Shown here: positions 19,355-27,286 of the stretch, piece by piece
How the letters are laid out: the number at the start of each line of letters is the position of its first letter
Position numbering within the stretch: the first letter of the stretch is position 1
DNA from: Chromatiales bacterium
GTDB taxonomy: Bacteria > Pseudomonadota > Gammaproteobacteria > Steroidobacterales > GCA-2729495
Direction: 5' to 3'
NCBI GenBank assembly: GCA_002688175.1
Contig: NZCC01000019.1
Span: 1 to 48,843 of the forward strand
Length of the DNA: 48,843 bases
Made by a program: the position numbers and the translations under genes
Notes under the pieces: model-generated
The model's database searches: none
Told to the model about the DNA's origin: nothing
What the model saw: only the letters and a program-made list of their open reading frames with translations

Positions 19355-19762
19355 CTAAGTGTTGCGCTTTGGTTTCACATACAGCACGAATCGGTGTTCG
19401 ACCAATTCATAGCCATGCCGATCAGCGATGGCCCGCTGCAGTGCCTCAATATTCTTGCTGACAAACTCAGTTACCTTGCCGGTTTCGATACAAACCATGT
19501 GATCGTGATGCGTACCCTGATCAAGTTCGTAAACCGAATGGCCACTCTCGAAATTATGCCGGGTCACAAGGCCTGCGGCCTCGAATTGAGCCAGAACCCG
19601 ATACACTGTCGCCAGACCAATGTCCTCACCGGTATCTTTCAACTGACGGTAAATTTCTTCCGCGCCAAGATGTTGCTCAGAAGTCTCCTCAAGCAGGTGA
19701 AGAATTTTTCGACGCGGCGCCGTGGCCTTAAGACCAGCTTTTTTCAGATCCTGAGTTTCCAC
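19355..19762 (-). CDS. fur: Ferric uptake regulator Fur
   Basis: An iron-responsive DNA-binding repressor. The winged helix carries LKKAGLKATAPRRKILHLL and LATVYRVLAQFEAAGLVTRHNFESG; the dimerisation domain has the HHDH metal motif (THHDHMVCIETGKV). I place the start at GTG 19762 (135 residues), because GGGAAGGG lies 7 bases upstream and the length then fits Pseudomonas Fur. An ATG at 19789 would add nine residues but has no Shine-Dalgarno. The C terminus is short, ending LYVKPKRNT. It lies between recN (convergent) and bamE (divergent), a common gammaproteobacterial arrangement. Confidence 0.93.
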   Translation of the reverse strand: METQDLKKAGLKATAPRRKILHLLEETSEQHLGAEEIYRQLKDTGEDIGLATVYRVLAQFEAAGLVTRHNFESGHSVYELDQGTHHDHMVCIETGKVTEFVSKNIEALQRAIADRHGYELVEHRFVLYVKPKRNT

Positions 19763-19873
19763 TGCGACACCCTTCCCGATATTACCCATGCATGAACAAC
19801 TGCGAACAATACGCTATTATCCTGCCCCGGAATATCCCTTAAACAAGGCCGTCACGACAAAAATAATTGATTG

Positions 19874-20221
19874 ATGCGAAACACCCCTGATCATAACCTG
19901 CGCTTGCCCCTGCTGTTGCTGGCTATAATGCTACTGGCTACTACTGTCAGCGGCTGTGTCTATCGTGTCGATGTCCAGCAAGGCAACCTGCTGGAAGACA
20001 AGGAAATCGAGGCTGTCAAAATTGGAATGACACGAAGCCAGGTACGATTTTTGCTCGGTACACCGGCTGTCGCAGACCCTTTTCATCAGGATCGCTGGGA
20101 CTATATCTATTATTTTCGCCAGGGCCGCAGGCAAATAGCAGATCGCGCCTGGCTCATCGTATTCTTTGACGGTGATCGTGTACGGGAAGTACAACGTGAC
20201 GTGCTGGTCGAACCGACCTAG
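19874..20221 (+). CDS. bamE: Outer membrane protein assembly factor BamE (SmpA/OmlA)
   Basis: A lipoprotein of the BAM complex that inserts outer-membrane beta-barrels. The 115-residue precursor has a hydrophobic signal (about residues 10-24) and lipobox TVSGC with the acylated Cys28. The mature domain carries the family core KIGMTRSQVRFLLGTPAVADPFHQDRWDYIYYF. The ATG at 19874 is preferred over the TTG one codon earlier. It is divergent from fur. Its stop overlaps that of ratA within one CTAG. Confidence 0.95.
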   Translation: MRNTPDHNLRLPLLLLAIMLLATTVSGCVYRVDVQQGNLLEDKEIEAVKIGMTRSQVRFLLGTPAVADPFHQDRWDYIYYFRQGRRQIADRAWLIVFFDGDRVREVQRDVLVEPT

Positions 20222-20661
20222 GCAGATATCTCTCTTGCACGGCTGACGAACGCATCGACGAGTTTATTGCAAGTTTGCTCAAAAACCGCACCAAACATCA
20301 TGTTTTTTAACGGATTAGAAAATCCGAAGCGCATGTTGAATTCGAGTTTGCAACCAGCCTCTCCGAGTGGCTGAATTTTCCACTCACCTTCCAGTTCGCT
20401 AAATGGCCCGTCAACGAGGGACAGCACAATACTTGCCGGACGCACAAGGCGGCTACGGGTCGTTAATTTCCCGGTCAGTGCACCCTGAGCGAGGCCCAGC
20501 GTGGCAACAACTTCCTGTTCCCGCCCCTCTCCACTCGAAGAAAGGATCGTCGACTCATTACACCAGGGAAGAAATTCACTGTAAGACTCGATATCGGTAA
20601 TCAGGTCAAACATTGCTTCAGCAGAGTATGGCGTGATCGCGCTACGATAAACCTCTCTCAT
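20218..20661 (-). CDS. ratA: RatA-like START/COQ10-domain protein
   Basis: A 147-residue single-domain START-fold protein beginning MREVYRSAITPYSAEAMFDLITDIESY, characteristic of the YfjG/RatA family. In E. coli RatA has been described as inhibiting 70S subunit joining; the domain also occurs in coenzyme Q-binding proteins, so the physiological role is uncertain. Its stop shares CTAG (20218-20221) with bamE. Its ATG is 2 bases after the stop of the upstream transporter, suggesting one transcript. The rnfH gene often found beside ratA is absent here. Confidence 0.92.
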   Translation of the reverse strand: MREVYRSAITPYSAEAMFDLITDIESYSEFLPWCNESTILSSSGEGREQEVVATLGLAQGALTGKLTTRSRLVRPASIVLSLVDGPFSELEGEWKIQPLGEAGCKLEFNMRFGFSNPLKNMMFGAVFEQTCNKLVDAFVSRAREISA

Positions 20662-20663
20662 CG

Positions 20664-22046
20664 TTACTCGAATACACCTATCGCATTCAGAAACACGATC
20701 AAAACCGCTACGGGCGCAACAAAGCGTGCCAGCAACCGCCAGGCTTTGTAAATGTAACCTGCGGCAGGATCCAGTTCATCGGAGCTCGAATTGCTGCACA
20801 TGACCCAACCGGCAAATACTGTAATCAACAACCCACCCAGCGGTAACAGGATATTACTTGCCAGGTAGTCAAAATTGTCGAAGAACGTGCCTTTGAAAAT
20901 GGTCGCATTCTTCAGGGTACTGAAAGACAGGACAGTCAGAATCCCAAGCGCCCAGATGATGAACCCAACTACAAAAGCTGCCGCCCGGCGCGATAAACGA
21001 TAACTTTCGATTACCCAGGCAACCGTGGGTTCCATCAGGCTGATGGCCGACGTCAAAGCAGCAAAACTCAACAGCAGAAAAAATAGCGTACCGAACAAAC
21101 CGCCACCAGCCAGCTGACCGAACGCGAGTGGCAGAGTCTGGAAGACCAGTCCAGGCCCTTCAGCCGGATTAAGGCCATTGGCGAATACAATCGGAAAAAC
21201 GACCAGGCCGGCCAGGATAGCAATCAAGGTATCTGCAATAACAACGGCAATGGAAGTCTGAGCAATCGAAGCCTCTTGCGGCAGATAGGCGCCATAAGCC
21301 ATTACCGAGCCCATGCCGACACTGAGGGTAAAAAATGCGTGACCCATCGCAGACAGCACTATTTCACCGTTGACCTTGCTAAAGTCCGGCTCAAACAAAA
21401 ACTTGAGTGCTTGTGCGAAACCGCCCGAATTGACCGCATAGCCGAGTAGAATCAGTAACAGCGCCAACAGGGCCGGCATCATGATCCGCACTGCTTTCTC
21501 GAGGCCCCGTTCAACGCCGAGAGCGACAAGGGTGACCGTTACCGTCATGAAAGCCGTATGCCAGAACCCGATGACGAACGGATTGCCGACAAAGGTATCG
21601 AACATCTCGCTGATAGTCGTAACGTCAGTATTGGCAAATGCATTGGTAGCCGCCTTAAAGACATAGGCTACCGTCCAGCCTGCTATGACGCTGTAAAACG
21701 ACAGGATAAGAAAGCCGGCAACTACGCCAACGATGCCAACCAGCGCCCACCTTCTTTGCCCTGCCTCTTCTTCACCAAGAATTCGCATTGTGGCAATCGG
21801 GTTACGCCGCCCGCGACGGCCAAGCATGATCTCCGACATCATTATCGGTAACCCGATCGCGAAAACACAGACGAGATAAATCACCACGAACGCGCCACCA
21901 CCGTTCACGCCGACCATATAGGGAAATTTCCAGATATTGCCAAGGCCGACAGCCGCACCGGTCACGGCCAGGATAAAGGCCAGTTTTGACGACCAGTTCC
22001 CGTGCAAGGATGATCGTCGCGAATTGGTTGCCCCAGAGTTCGCCAT
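20664..22046 (-). CDS. Sodium-dependent transporter, neurotransmitter:sodium symporter family
   Basis: An inner-membrane symporter of the LeuT-type NSS family, expected to import an amino acid or related solute with sodium; the substrate cannot be read from sequence. The ATG at 22046 gives 460 residues beginning MANSGATNSRRSSLHGNWSSKLAFILA. The TM1 signature AVGLGNIWKFPYMVGVNGGGAF is intact, and about 11-12 hydrophobic segments follow. The frame is open 19 codons upstream without family support. It is divergent from smpB and immediately upstream of ratA, in the place where pseudomonads have other genes, so it looks like a lineage-specific insertion. Confidence 0.93.
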   Translation of the reverse strand: MANSGATNSRRSSLHGNWSSKLAFILAVTGAAVGLGNIWKFPYMVGVNGGGAFVVIYLVCVFAIGLPIMMSEIMLGRRGRRNPIATMRILGEEEAGQRRWALVGIVGVVAGFLILSFYSVIAGWTVAYVFKAATNAFANTDVTTISEMFDTFVGNPFVIGFWHTAFMTVTVTLVALGVERGLEKAVRIMMPALLALLLILLGYAVNSGGFAQALKFLFEPDFSKVNGEIVLSAMGHAFFTLSVGMGSVMAYGAYLPQEASIAQTSIAVVIADTLIAILAGLVVFPIVFANGLNPAEGPGLVFQTLPLAFGQLAGGGLFGTLFFLLLSFAALTSAISLMEPTVAWVIESYRLSRRAAAFVVGFIIWALGILTVLSFSTLKNATIFKGTFFDNFDYLASNILLPLGGLLITVFAGWVMCSNSSSDELDPAAGYIYKAWRLLARFVAPVAVLIVFLNAIGVFE

Positions 22047-22059
22047 TCTTTTTGTCACT

Positions 22060-22097
22060 GTGCGAAAATTGCCGAGTGTGAGGCAAATAAGTCGCAC
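22060..22097. promoter_or_regulatory. Nested dyad between the symporter and smpB
   Basis: GTGCGA (22060-22065)/TCGCAC (22092-22097) enclose TTGCC (22069-22073)/GGCAA (22082-22086), giving two nested arms around almost the same centre. It occupies the middle of the 77-base divergent gap. It may be an operator or a leader hairpin of smpB. No protein can be assigned. Confidence 0.35.
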
Positions 22098-22123
22098 AAA
22101 CAACAGTCAGGCCTGATTTCACT

Positions 22124-22603
22124 ATGACCGCAAAAAAGAACAGCAAGCAACACAATGATCGAACCATCGCGGTCAACCGCAAGGCCCGTCACGATTACTT
22201 TATCGAGGAAAATATCGAGGCCGGGCTTGCGCTGGAAGGCTGGGAGGTCAAGAGTCTGCGTGCCGGCCGCGGCAATCTGACGGAAAGCTATGCCATGGTC
22301 AGCAACGGCGAGGTATTTCTGTTCGGGGCACATTTCTCCCCGCTGCCGTCTGCCTCAACGCATGTGAAAGCCGATCCGACGCGAACCCGAAAAATGCTCA
22401 TGAACCGACGTGAAATAGACCGGCTCATCGGCTCAGTTGAACGAAAAGGCTATACGCTTGTGCCGCTCTCACTGTATTGGCAGCGGGGCCGGGTCAAGCT
22501 CGATCTTGGCCTCGCAAAAGGCAAAAAACAGCACGACAAACGCGCCGACAGCAAGGACCGGGACTGGCAACGTCAGCGGGCAAGAATCATGAAAAAAGCC
22601 TGA
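22124..22603 (+). CDS. smpB: tmRNA-binding protein SmpB
   Basis: SmpB binds the tRNA-like part of tmRNA and positions it in stalled ribosomes for trans-translation. The 159-residue product shows the family blocks [40 protein letters not shown] and LVPLSLYW, with a basic C-terminal tail ([21 protein letters not shown]) that enters the mRNA channel. The ATG is at 22124. Its partner RNA gene ssrA starts 115 bases downstream, on the same strand. Confidence 0.97.
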   Translation: MTAKKNSKQHNDRTIAVNRKARHDYFIEENIEAGLALEGWEVKSLRAGRGNLTESYAMVSNGEVFLFGAHFSPLPSASTHVKADPTRTRKMLMNRREIDRLIGSVERKGYTLVPLSLYWQRGRVKLDLGLAKGKKQHDKRADSKDRDWQRQRARIMKKA

Positions 22604-22672
22604 GACAGCCTGAATATAACTGCTATATGGCCCAAATAATGATATTTCGGCCTGAAACAACGGCTCAGACCA

Positions 22673-22700
22673 TTGAATTTTTCGTAACCTGACATACACT
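22673..22700 (+). promoter_or_regulatory. Candidate ssrA promoter
   Basis: TTGAAT (22673-22678) and TACACT (22695-22700) are separated by 16 bases. A start near 22707 leaves a 5' precursor of about 12 bases before the mature GGGGGC end, consistent with RNase P processing. Confidence 0.45.
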
Positions 22701-22718
22701 TACAGGCACACTCTGATC

Positions 22719-23078
22719 GGGGGCGACATGGCTTCGACGTGGGTTGCGAAACTCTGAGTGCATGCCGAGGCGCAGATTACCTCGTAAATACAGCTGCAAA
22801 CCATATAGTTGCCAACGACGACAACTACGCTTTAGCTGCTTAAAAACCAGTCTATAGCCCTCCGACCGGTTCGTGCTTGTGCGTCCGACCCCGGGGGTTA
22901 TCATCGCAAGATCGCGTCAGGATATGTTTGGGATCCGAACGTTAAACTTTAACTAAACTGGCTGCCGGTTTTCCCTGTCCGTCGGGTATCCGGCAGTGAG
23001 ATTAAAGACGGTAATAAGCATGTAGACCTCAGGGCAGAGGGCTTGCGGACGCGGGTTCGATTCCCGCCGCCTCCACCA
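22719..23078 (+). ncRNA. ssrA: Transfer-messenger RNA (tmRNA)
   Basis: The 5' end GGGGGCGACATGG pairs with the 3' end CGCCTCC-A-CCA (23068-23078), and the T arm GGGTTCGATTCCC precedes it, giving the tRNA-like domain. The internal reading frame 22811-22843 encodes the degradation tag ANDDNYALAA followed by TAA. At 360 nt it is a one-piece tmRNA. The encoded CCA and the intrinsic terminator just downstream define the 3' end. Confidence 0.98.
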
Positions 23079-23081
23079 GAT

Positions 23082-23108
23082 AAAACCCGGCTTTTTGCCG
23101 GGTTTTTG
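23082..23108 (+). terminator. Intrinsic terminator of ssrA
   Basis: AAAACCCGGC and GCCGGGTTTT form a 10-bp stem with a TTTTT loop, followed by TTGTT. It begins 3 bases after the tmRNA CCA. Confidence 0.93.
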
Positions 23109-23217
23109 TTAATTACCTGGGTAACAGGCCGTTCATCATCACAAATAATGAACGTCTTCTCAGCTTCTTTCTGTCAGCTGTTAATTGCAGCTTGCACACG
23201 AAATTGCACGCTATACG

Positions 23218-24675
23218 TTATCGCATAGCGCTCTCGATCAGTGAAATGAGCTGATCGGCATCGATGGGGTTATGCAACACTGTGCAATTGCCGAGATTCG
23301 CGGCTTCGATCTCTTTACCCGATGTATCGCCAGTCATCACCACAGCGGGAAGATCGTCATGGGCAGCTTTACGAATACGTCGAATGACCTCGATCCCGTT
23401 ATAACCCGGCAACCGATAGTCCGATAAGATAATATCCGGCTGAACGCCACCATCGATATGTGCCAGCGCTTCGTCTCCATTTAACGCACTGTACACTTTG
23501 ATAGCTGCAGAGCTCAGCAGCATGGTAGTCGCATCGACGATGGCAAGATCATCATCGATTAACAAAACGACCGGATCTCGCTTGCTTCTGTTGGGTTCAG
23601 CAGCCGGTTCCGGGGCTTCAGCCACCTGCTCAAGTGGTTCACCGAGGGGGACCGCGATGGCAAAAGTCGAGCCCTCACCTGGTATAGAGGTCACACTCAG
23701 GCGGTGGTCGAGCAAGCGCGCAATGTGTTTAACAATCGATAACCCCAACCCCAGCCCTTTTCGGCGATCACGTGCCGGATTGTCCAGCTGGAAATACTCT
23801 TCGAAAATGGTATCGAGCGCTTCTTCAGGAATGCCAATGCCGCTGTCTTTGACCTTGATCCATGCATAACCATCGTGCTCCTCACATCGGACTTCGACGC
23901 CTCCGGTATCCGTATATCGAATCGCATTGGTTATGAAGTTTTCTACAATACGCCGCAGTAATGCTGGATCGCTGTGAACAACACACGAATCGGCCGAGCA
24001 CCTGAATGTGAGTCCTTTTAGCTGAGCAGCAGATTCGTTGTCTGCCACCAATGCGTCAAGAAACGACGACATCAAGAAGTCTTTTTTAGTCGGCGTAACC
24101 GATCCGCTATCCAGTTTGGAAATATCCAGCAGGGCATCAAGCAACTCACCCATGACATCCAGCGAACCATGTATTTTTTCGCTGATCTCATTTTGCTTTG
24201 CCTGATCGAGAAGTTGATCAAGTGCCGAAAGGTACAAACTGATCGATTGCAGAGGTTGTCGCAAGTCGTGACTTGCCGCAGCTAAAAATTGCGACTTGCC
24301 AAAGTTCGCCTGGTCGGCGTTAATCGCCATCAGCTGATTCATGCGGCTTTGCTCCTCAGCCTGCCGTCGCTGATATACCAGGATGGCCGTCGCCCAGATT
24401 GCGAACAGGGCGAGTCCACGGTTGGTCATCACCATCCAATGTATTCCAGACGGGGCGGACGGGGCGGACAAGAAATACCCGGCGATCGTCAGTACCGAGC
24501 CAGCGGCCGCCAACCAGAGCACGGACCTGCCGTCGGGAAACCACAACCCGATGAGAACCAGCACCACGTAGGGAACCCCTCCGGCAACACCCAGTGGCAG
24601 ACTGAGGTCGAAGAGGACAATTGCACCCGCCAGCGCCAAGGCAAGCACAACAAGTCTGATCGGGACTTGGCTCAT
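23218..24675 (-). CDS. Membrane hybrid histidine kinase with C-terminal receiver
   Basis: The 485-residue protein (ATG at 24675) has about four N-terminal membrane helices (roughly 7-23, 27-46, 50-70, 80-101) with no large periplasmic sensor. A HisKA segment carries phospho-acceptor H136 in ASHDLRQPLQS. The HATPase domain has ENFITNAIRY (N box, about 245), DSGIGI (about 277) and GLGLGLSIV (about 307). A Pro/Ala linker near 350-362 leads to a receiver with DDD near 374 and phospho-acceptor D419 in SDYRLPGYNG. No response regulator or DNA-binding protein adjoins it, so it is an orphan that needs a remote HPt or regulator. The signal is unknown. A TTG at 24690 is an alternative start. Confidence 0.9.
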   Translation of the reverse strand: MSQVPIRLVVLALALAGAIVLFDLSLPLGVAGGVPYVVLVLIGLWFPDGRSVLWLAAAGSVLTIAGYFLSAPSAPSGIHWMVMTNRGLALFAIWATAILVYQRRQAEEQSRMNQLMAINADQANFGKSQFLAAASHDLRQPLQSISLYLSALDQLLDQAKQNEISEKIHGSLDVMGELLDALLDISKLDSGSVTPTKKDFLMSSFLDALVADNESAAQLKGLTFRCSADSCVVHSDPALLRRIVENFITNAIRYTDTGGVEVRCEEHDGYAWIKVKDSGIGIPEEALDTIFEEYFQLDNPARDRRKGLGLGLSIVKHIARLLDHRLSVTSIPGEGSTFAIAVPLGEPLEQVAEAPEPAAEPNRSKRDPVVLLIDDDLAIVDATTMLLSSAAIKVYSALNGDEALAHIDGGVQPDIILSDYRLPGYNGIEVIRRIRKAAHDDLPAVVMTGDTSGKEIEAANLGNCTVLHNPIDADQLISLIESAMR

Positions 24676-25177
24676 ATTCGAGCAGTCCAATAAATGTATT
24701 CCATCATATTGAAGATATCATACGTCAATTATCTCCTTAAGATCGGCTCATGCCAGTGGTGTCAAAGTCAGACAAAAGGTTGCTAACGTGGGAAAAGGCG
24801 CACCATGGCGTGATTCCTTCAGTCAGCAGTGATTTATTCCGGTGCTAAACACTTTGGATACCCTCCGTGACTCGCCGATATTTTCGAAGCTGCTCACATG
24901 AAACTATTGAACAACCCGGCTATACGGTATTTCCGCTTCTACTAAACTGAGATCCCAAGCCATCTTCGCTATCGATTTTTTACCCCTGTTCAGACAGTCT
25001 CCTGCTGCCTGCCAGGCGAAAAATAACCATGAAAAGTGCTTTTTATTCGCTCAACGCGGAACTCTGTAAGCAACCCATAATGGAAAATCAATCACTTACA
25101 ATGATCTGACCCACGCATTTGAATCAAATAGAATATCCGTCTTGTGATGAAGCAACCCTGATAGCGGAGACATTATT
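24676..25177. other. 502-base stretch without a recognisable gene
   Basis: No frame of note crosses this region on either strand. Three very short frames (32 codons from 24750, 15 codons from 24898, 26 codons from 25029) have ATG starts but no convincing ribosome-binding sites. There is no strong hairpin with a T tract and no tRNA-like fold. It must hold the promoters of the kinase (leftward) and the 103-residue ORF (rightward); TTGACG at about 24724-24729 on the minus strand is one -35 candidate. Confidence 0.6.
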
Positions 25178-25489
25178 GTGCCTATCGACAGCAATCGTCT
25201 ATTACTGAAACTCGAACAAGCCAGGCGAACAATCAATCGGGACATGATCAATCCGAAGATTAGTGAACTGACACTTGATGAGCTGCGACCGATAGTTAAA
25301 ATGGTTGCACATACACGTGCGGCTTATATCAAAGAATTGTTTGACTTAGCGGCTACCTGCAAGGGAGTGCCCGAGAAAACCCGAATCGACAAATTGCGTA
25401 CTCGCCGTGAAGCTTTCGAGGAATCTGTTGCTGCGGCCAATGCATTGGAAATCATGATCAAACGCGGCTACCTTGACGTTCATGAATGA
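25178..25489 (+). CDS. Hypothetical protein, helical, 103 aa
   Basis: GTG start at 25178 with GCGGAGA at good spacing upstream. The protein begins MPIDSNRLLLKLEQARRTINRD and looks entirely helical and charged, with no signal peptide, cysteine pair or membrane segment. The stretch TLDELRPIVKMVAHTRAAYIKELFDLAATC resembles a helical bundle. I recognise no family. It stands alone between the orphan kinase and the DUF1838 gene. Its leader, CGGAGACATTATTGTG, resembles that of the next gene, CGGAGACACTTTATG. Confidence 0.7.
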   Translation: MPIDSNRLLLKLEQARRTINRDMINPKISELTLDELRPIVKMVAHTRAAYIKELFDLAATCKGVPEKTRIDKLRTRREAFEESVAAANALEIMIKRGYLDVHE

Positions 25490-25574
25490 ACAAGGCGCCA
25501 TGTCCTTTAGTTCCACAAAAAATAATCTGACCGGCAATAATCAATATGCTTAGTACCCCAGGCGGAGACACTTT

Positions 25575-26576
25575 ATGAACAACAACTGGATGACCAAACC
25601 ACGCAACCGTCGCGAAGCACTACAATCAGCACTCGGAGTGGGCAGCCTTGCAGCCGGCGGTTTGCTGGCCAGTGCCTGCGCACCAGCCTCCGACCCTCAA
25701 GTTAACGAACCGAAACGAGAGCCGGTAGATTTCACTGACCCTGCGCAAAGTCTGCGTTCCTTCATCAAGCTGATCGGTAATCTTGACCCTAAGGTGGAAA
25801 CACCTAGCTGGTTCGGTGGCACGGTATTCGGTGACGCTCGACGTGACCGTGCACTGAAGCCATTGTTCGGCGTACAGGGCTTCGGTGTTCTGCGCACGGA
25901 ACAGGAAGCCGACGGTTCATTTCGCATTTTCAATCGCGAATGTGCTTTCTACACAGACCTGAAAACCGGCAAGTTTATTGACCAGTGGAAGAATGCGTAT
26001 ACGAAGGAGATGTGTGACGTTAAACCCATCCATAACATGACAGTCAATGCACACCTGATCGTGAGCAAAAAGGTCGGTACAGCAATTGAAATGGATTTTG
26101 ACGGTACCGTCATGGAAGTCCCCCTTCCTCTGGGCTGGCAAAATTTTGATGACAAACTGTTTTCTACTTTTGAAGTACACACGGCATTCCCCAATTTACT
26201 GAAACCGGAGGACTGGCCGCGCGAATCGGCTGGCAGGGTGTTGCGAATGTCAGAAATTTTTCAGCGCGTGGCAAGTTTTGCCGAAGTTGAGAACCCGGAT
26301 CTGACCAGCGCCGATTATTCCGGTTGCTGGACACGTGTCGGCCCATGGCTGCCGTGGATGCGCCAGGGCCAGACACCCGGCAATCTCCTATTTCGGACGT
26401 TCATGACAAAATTAAGCTCAATTGATCAGATCCCGGCCGATCTGAAGGCGATTACCGAAGAACGTCTGCCCGAATTCTTCATTGCCCCGCCACCGGAAAG
26501 CTGGGGCACTGAAAATGACTCGAGCTTCAGCGTCTACGCTAAAGAAAACGAGCCACTGCCCCCGTTGGAGCAATAG
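25575..26576 (+). CDS. DUF1838 family protein with Tat/lipoprotein-type signal
   Basis: The 333-residue protein starts at an ATG with GGCGGAGA upstream. The N terminus has a twin-arginine stretch (NRREALQ, RR at 12-13), a hydrophobic run, and a lipobox-like LLASAC with Cys35, so export by Tat and lipid anchoring are likely. The body matches my recollection of DUF1838, a family without an established function found in proteobacteria, often near hydrolases and glutathione transferases. Conserved-looking blocks are TPSWFGGTVFG, FNRECAFYTDLKTG and DYSGCWTRVGPWLPWMRQGQTPG. A GST gene follows after 10 bases, suggesting a two-gene operon and perhaps handling of a hydrophobic or aromatic compound. 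Confidence 0.8.
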   Translation: MNNNWMTKPRNRREALQSALGVGSLAAGGLLASACAPASDPQVNEPKREPVDFTDPAQSLRSFIKLIGNLDPKVETPSWFGGTVFGDARRDRALKPLFGVQGFGVLRTEQEADGSFRIFNRECAFYTDLKTGKFIDQWKNAYTKEMCDVKPIHNMTVNAHLIVSKKVGTAIEMDFDGTVMEVPLPLGWQNFDDKLFSTFEVHTAFPNLLKPEDWPRESAGRVLRMSEIFQRVASFAEVENPDLTSADYSGCWTRVGPWLPWMRQGQTPGNLLFRTFMTKLSSIDQIPADLKAITEERLPEFFIAPPPESWGTENDSSFSVYAKENEPLPPLEQ

Positions 26577-26586
26577 GCCGGAGCCA

Positions 26587-27216
26587 GTGCGCTTATTTGA
26601 CTTTGAACGGGCACCAAATCCTCGCCGGGTGAGAATATTTATTGCCGAAAAGAATCTCGACATACCAAAGGTTGCAGTCGATCTGTTCGCTATGGGGCAG
26701 CTTTCGCCCGAATTTCTCGCCATAAATCCGGGTGGAACGGTACCGGTACTTGAAGCCGATGATGGCACCTATATCTCCGAGAGCATCGCCATCTGTCGGT
26801 ACCTGGAGTCTCTGCATCCGGAGCCGCCGCTCTTCGGCACCGATGCAAGCTCCGAAGCGCAAATCTGGATGTGGAACAATATTTGCGAAACCGAGGGCTT
26901 TCCTGCAATCACGGAAATACTCCGGAACCTGTCACCCGGCTTTAACCATCGGGCACTGCCAGGCAAAGCTGATCTGGAACAGATACCGGCACTGATTGAA
27001 CGCGGCCGGCAACGTGCACATCAATTTTTTGACCGGGTCGAGAGACCGTTATCAGCCAGTCCTTTTCTGACTGGCCCAACCCTCTCAGTCGCGGACATCA
27101 CGCTGCTGACGATTGTTGATTTTGCCGCCTGGATTGATCTCGACGCAGTAGCCGGCCGGCCGGCATTAGATGCCTGGCAGCAAAAAATGTCTGCCCGACC
27201 GAGTGCCGGCGCTTAA
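26587..27216 (+). CDS. Glutathione S-transferase family protein
   Basis: The GTG start at 26587 gives 209 residues beginning MRLFDFERAPNPRRVRIFIAEK. The thioredoxin-like N-terminal domain has NPGGTVPVLEADDGTYISESIAICRYLE, the glutathione-binding cis-Pro and E-S motif. The all-helical C-terminal domain has FLTGPTLSVADITLLTIVDFA with the conserved N-cap Asp. The active-site position near residues 10-11 is APNP, unlike classical Ser or Tyr GSTs, so the catalytic residue is uncertain. GGAG lies 3 bases before the GTG. It is downstream of and probably co-transcribed with the DUF1838 gene. Confidence 0.9.
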   Translation: MRLFDFERAPNPRRVRIFIAEKNLDIPKVAVDLFAMGQLSPEFLAINPGGTVPVLEADDGTYISESIAICRYLESLHPEPPLFGTDASSEAQIWMWNNICETEGFPAITEILRNLSPGFNHRALPGKADLEQIPALIERGRQRAHQFFDRVERPLSASPFLTGPTLSVADITLLTIVDFAAWIDLDAVAGRPALDAWQQKMSARPSAGA

Positions 27217-27239
27217 ACCTCAGAGGAGATTTTCAGAAA

Positions 27240-27272
27240 ACAATGCTCATCACTGGTTGTGATGAGCATTGT
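27240..27272 (-). terminator. Terminator of the cyclophilin gene, between convergent genes
   Basis: ACAATGCTCATCAC and GTGATGAGCATTGT form a perfect 14-bp stem with loop TGGTT. Read on the minus strand it is followed by TTTTCTG, 14 bases after the cyclophilin stop. It may also end the GST transcript on the plus strand, where the T tract is weaker. Confidence 0.85.
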
Positions 27273-27286
27273 TGCATCTGCAGCAA

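Noticed and set aside
19763..19873. Fur box in the fur-bamE intergenic region
   Set aside because: The AT-rich words here do not match the 19-base Fur consensus well enough to call; only a weak GATAAT -10 candidate for fur is seen.
24750..25109. Three tiny ORFs in the long intergenic gap
   Set aside because: They have 15-32 codons, no convincing Shine-Dalgarno and no recognisable peptide pattern.
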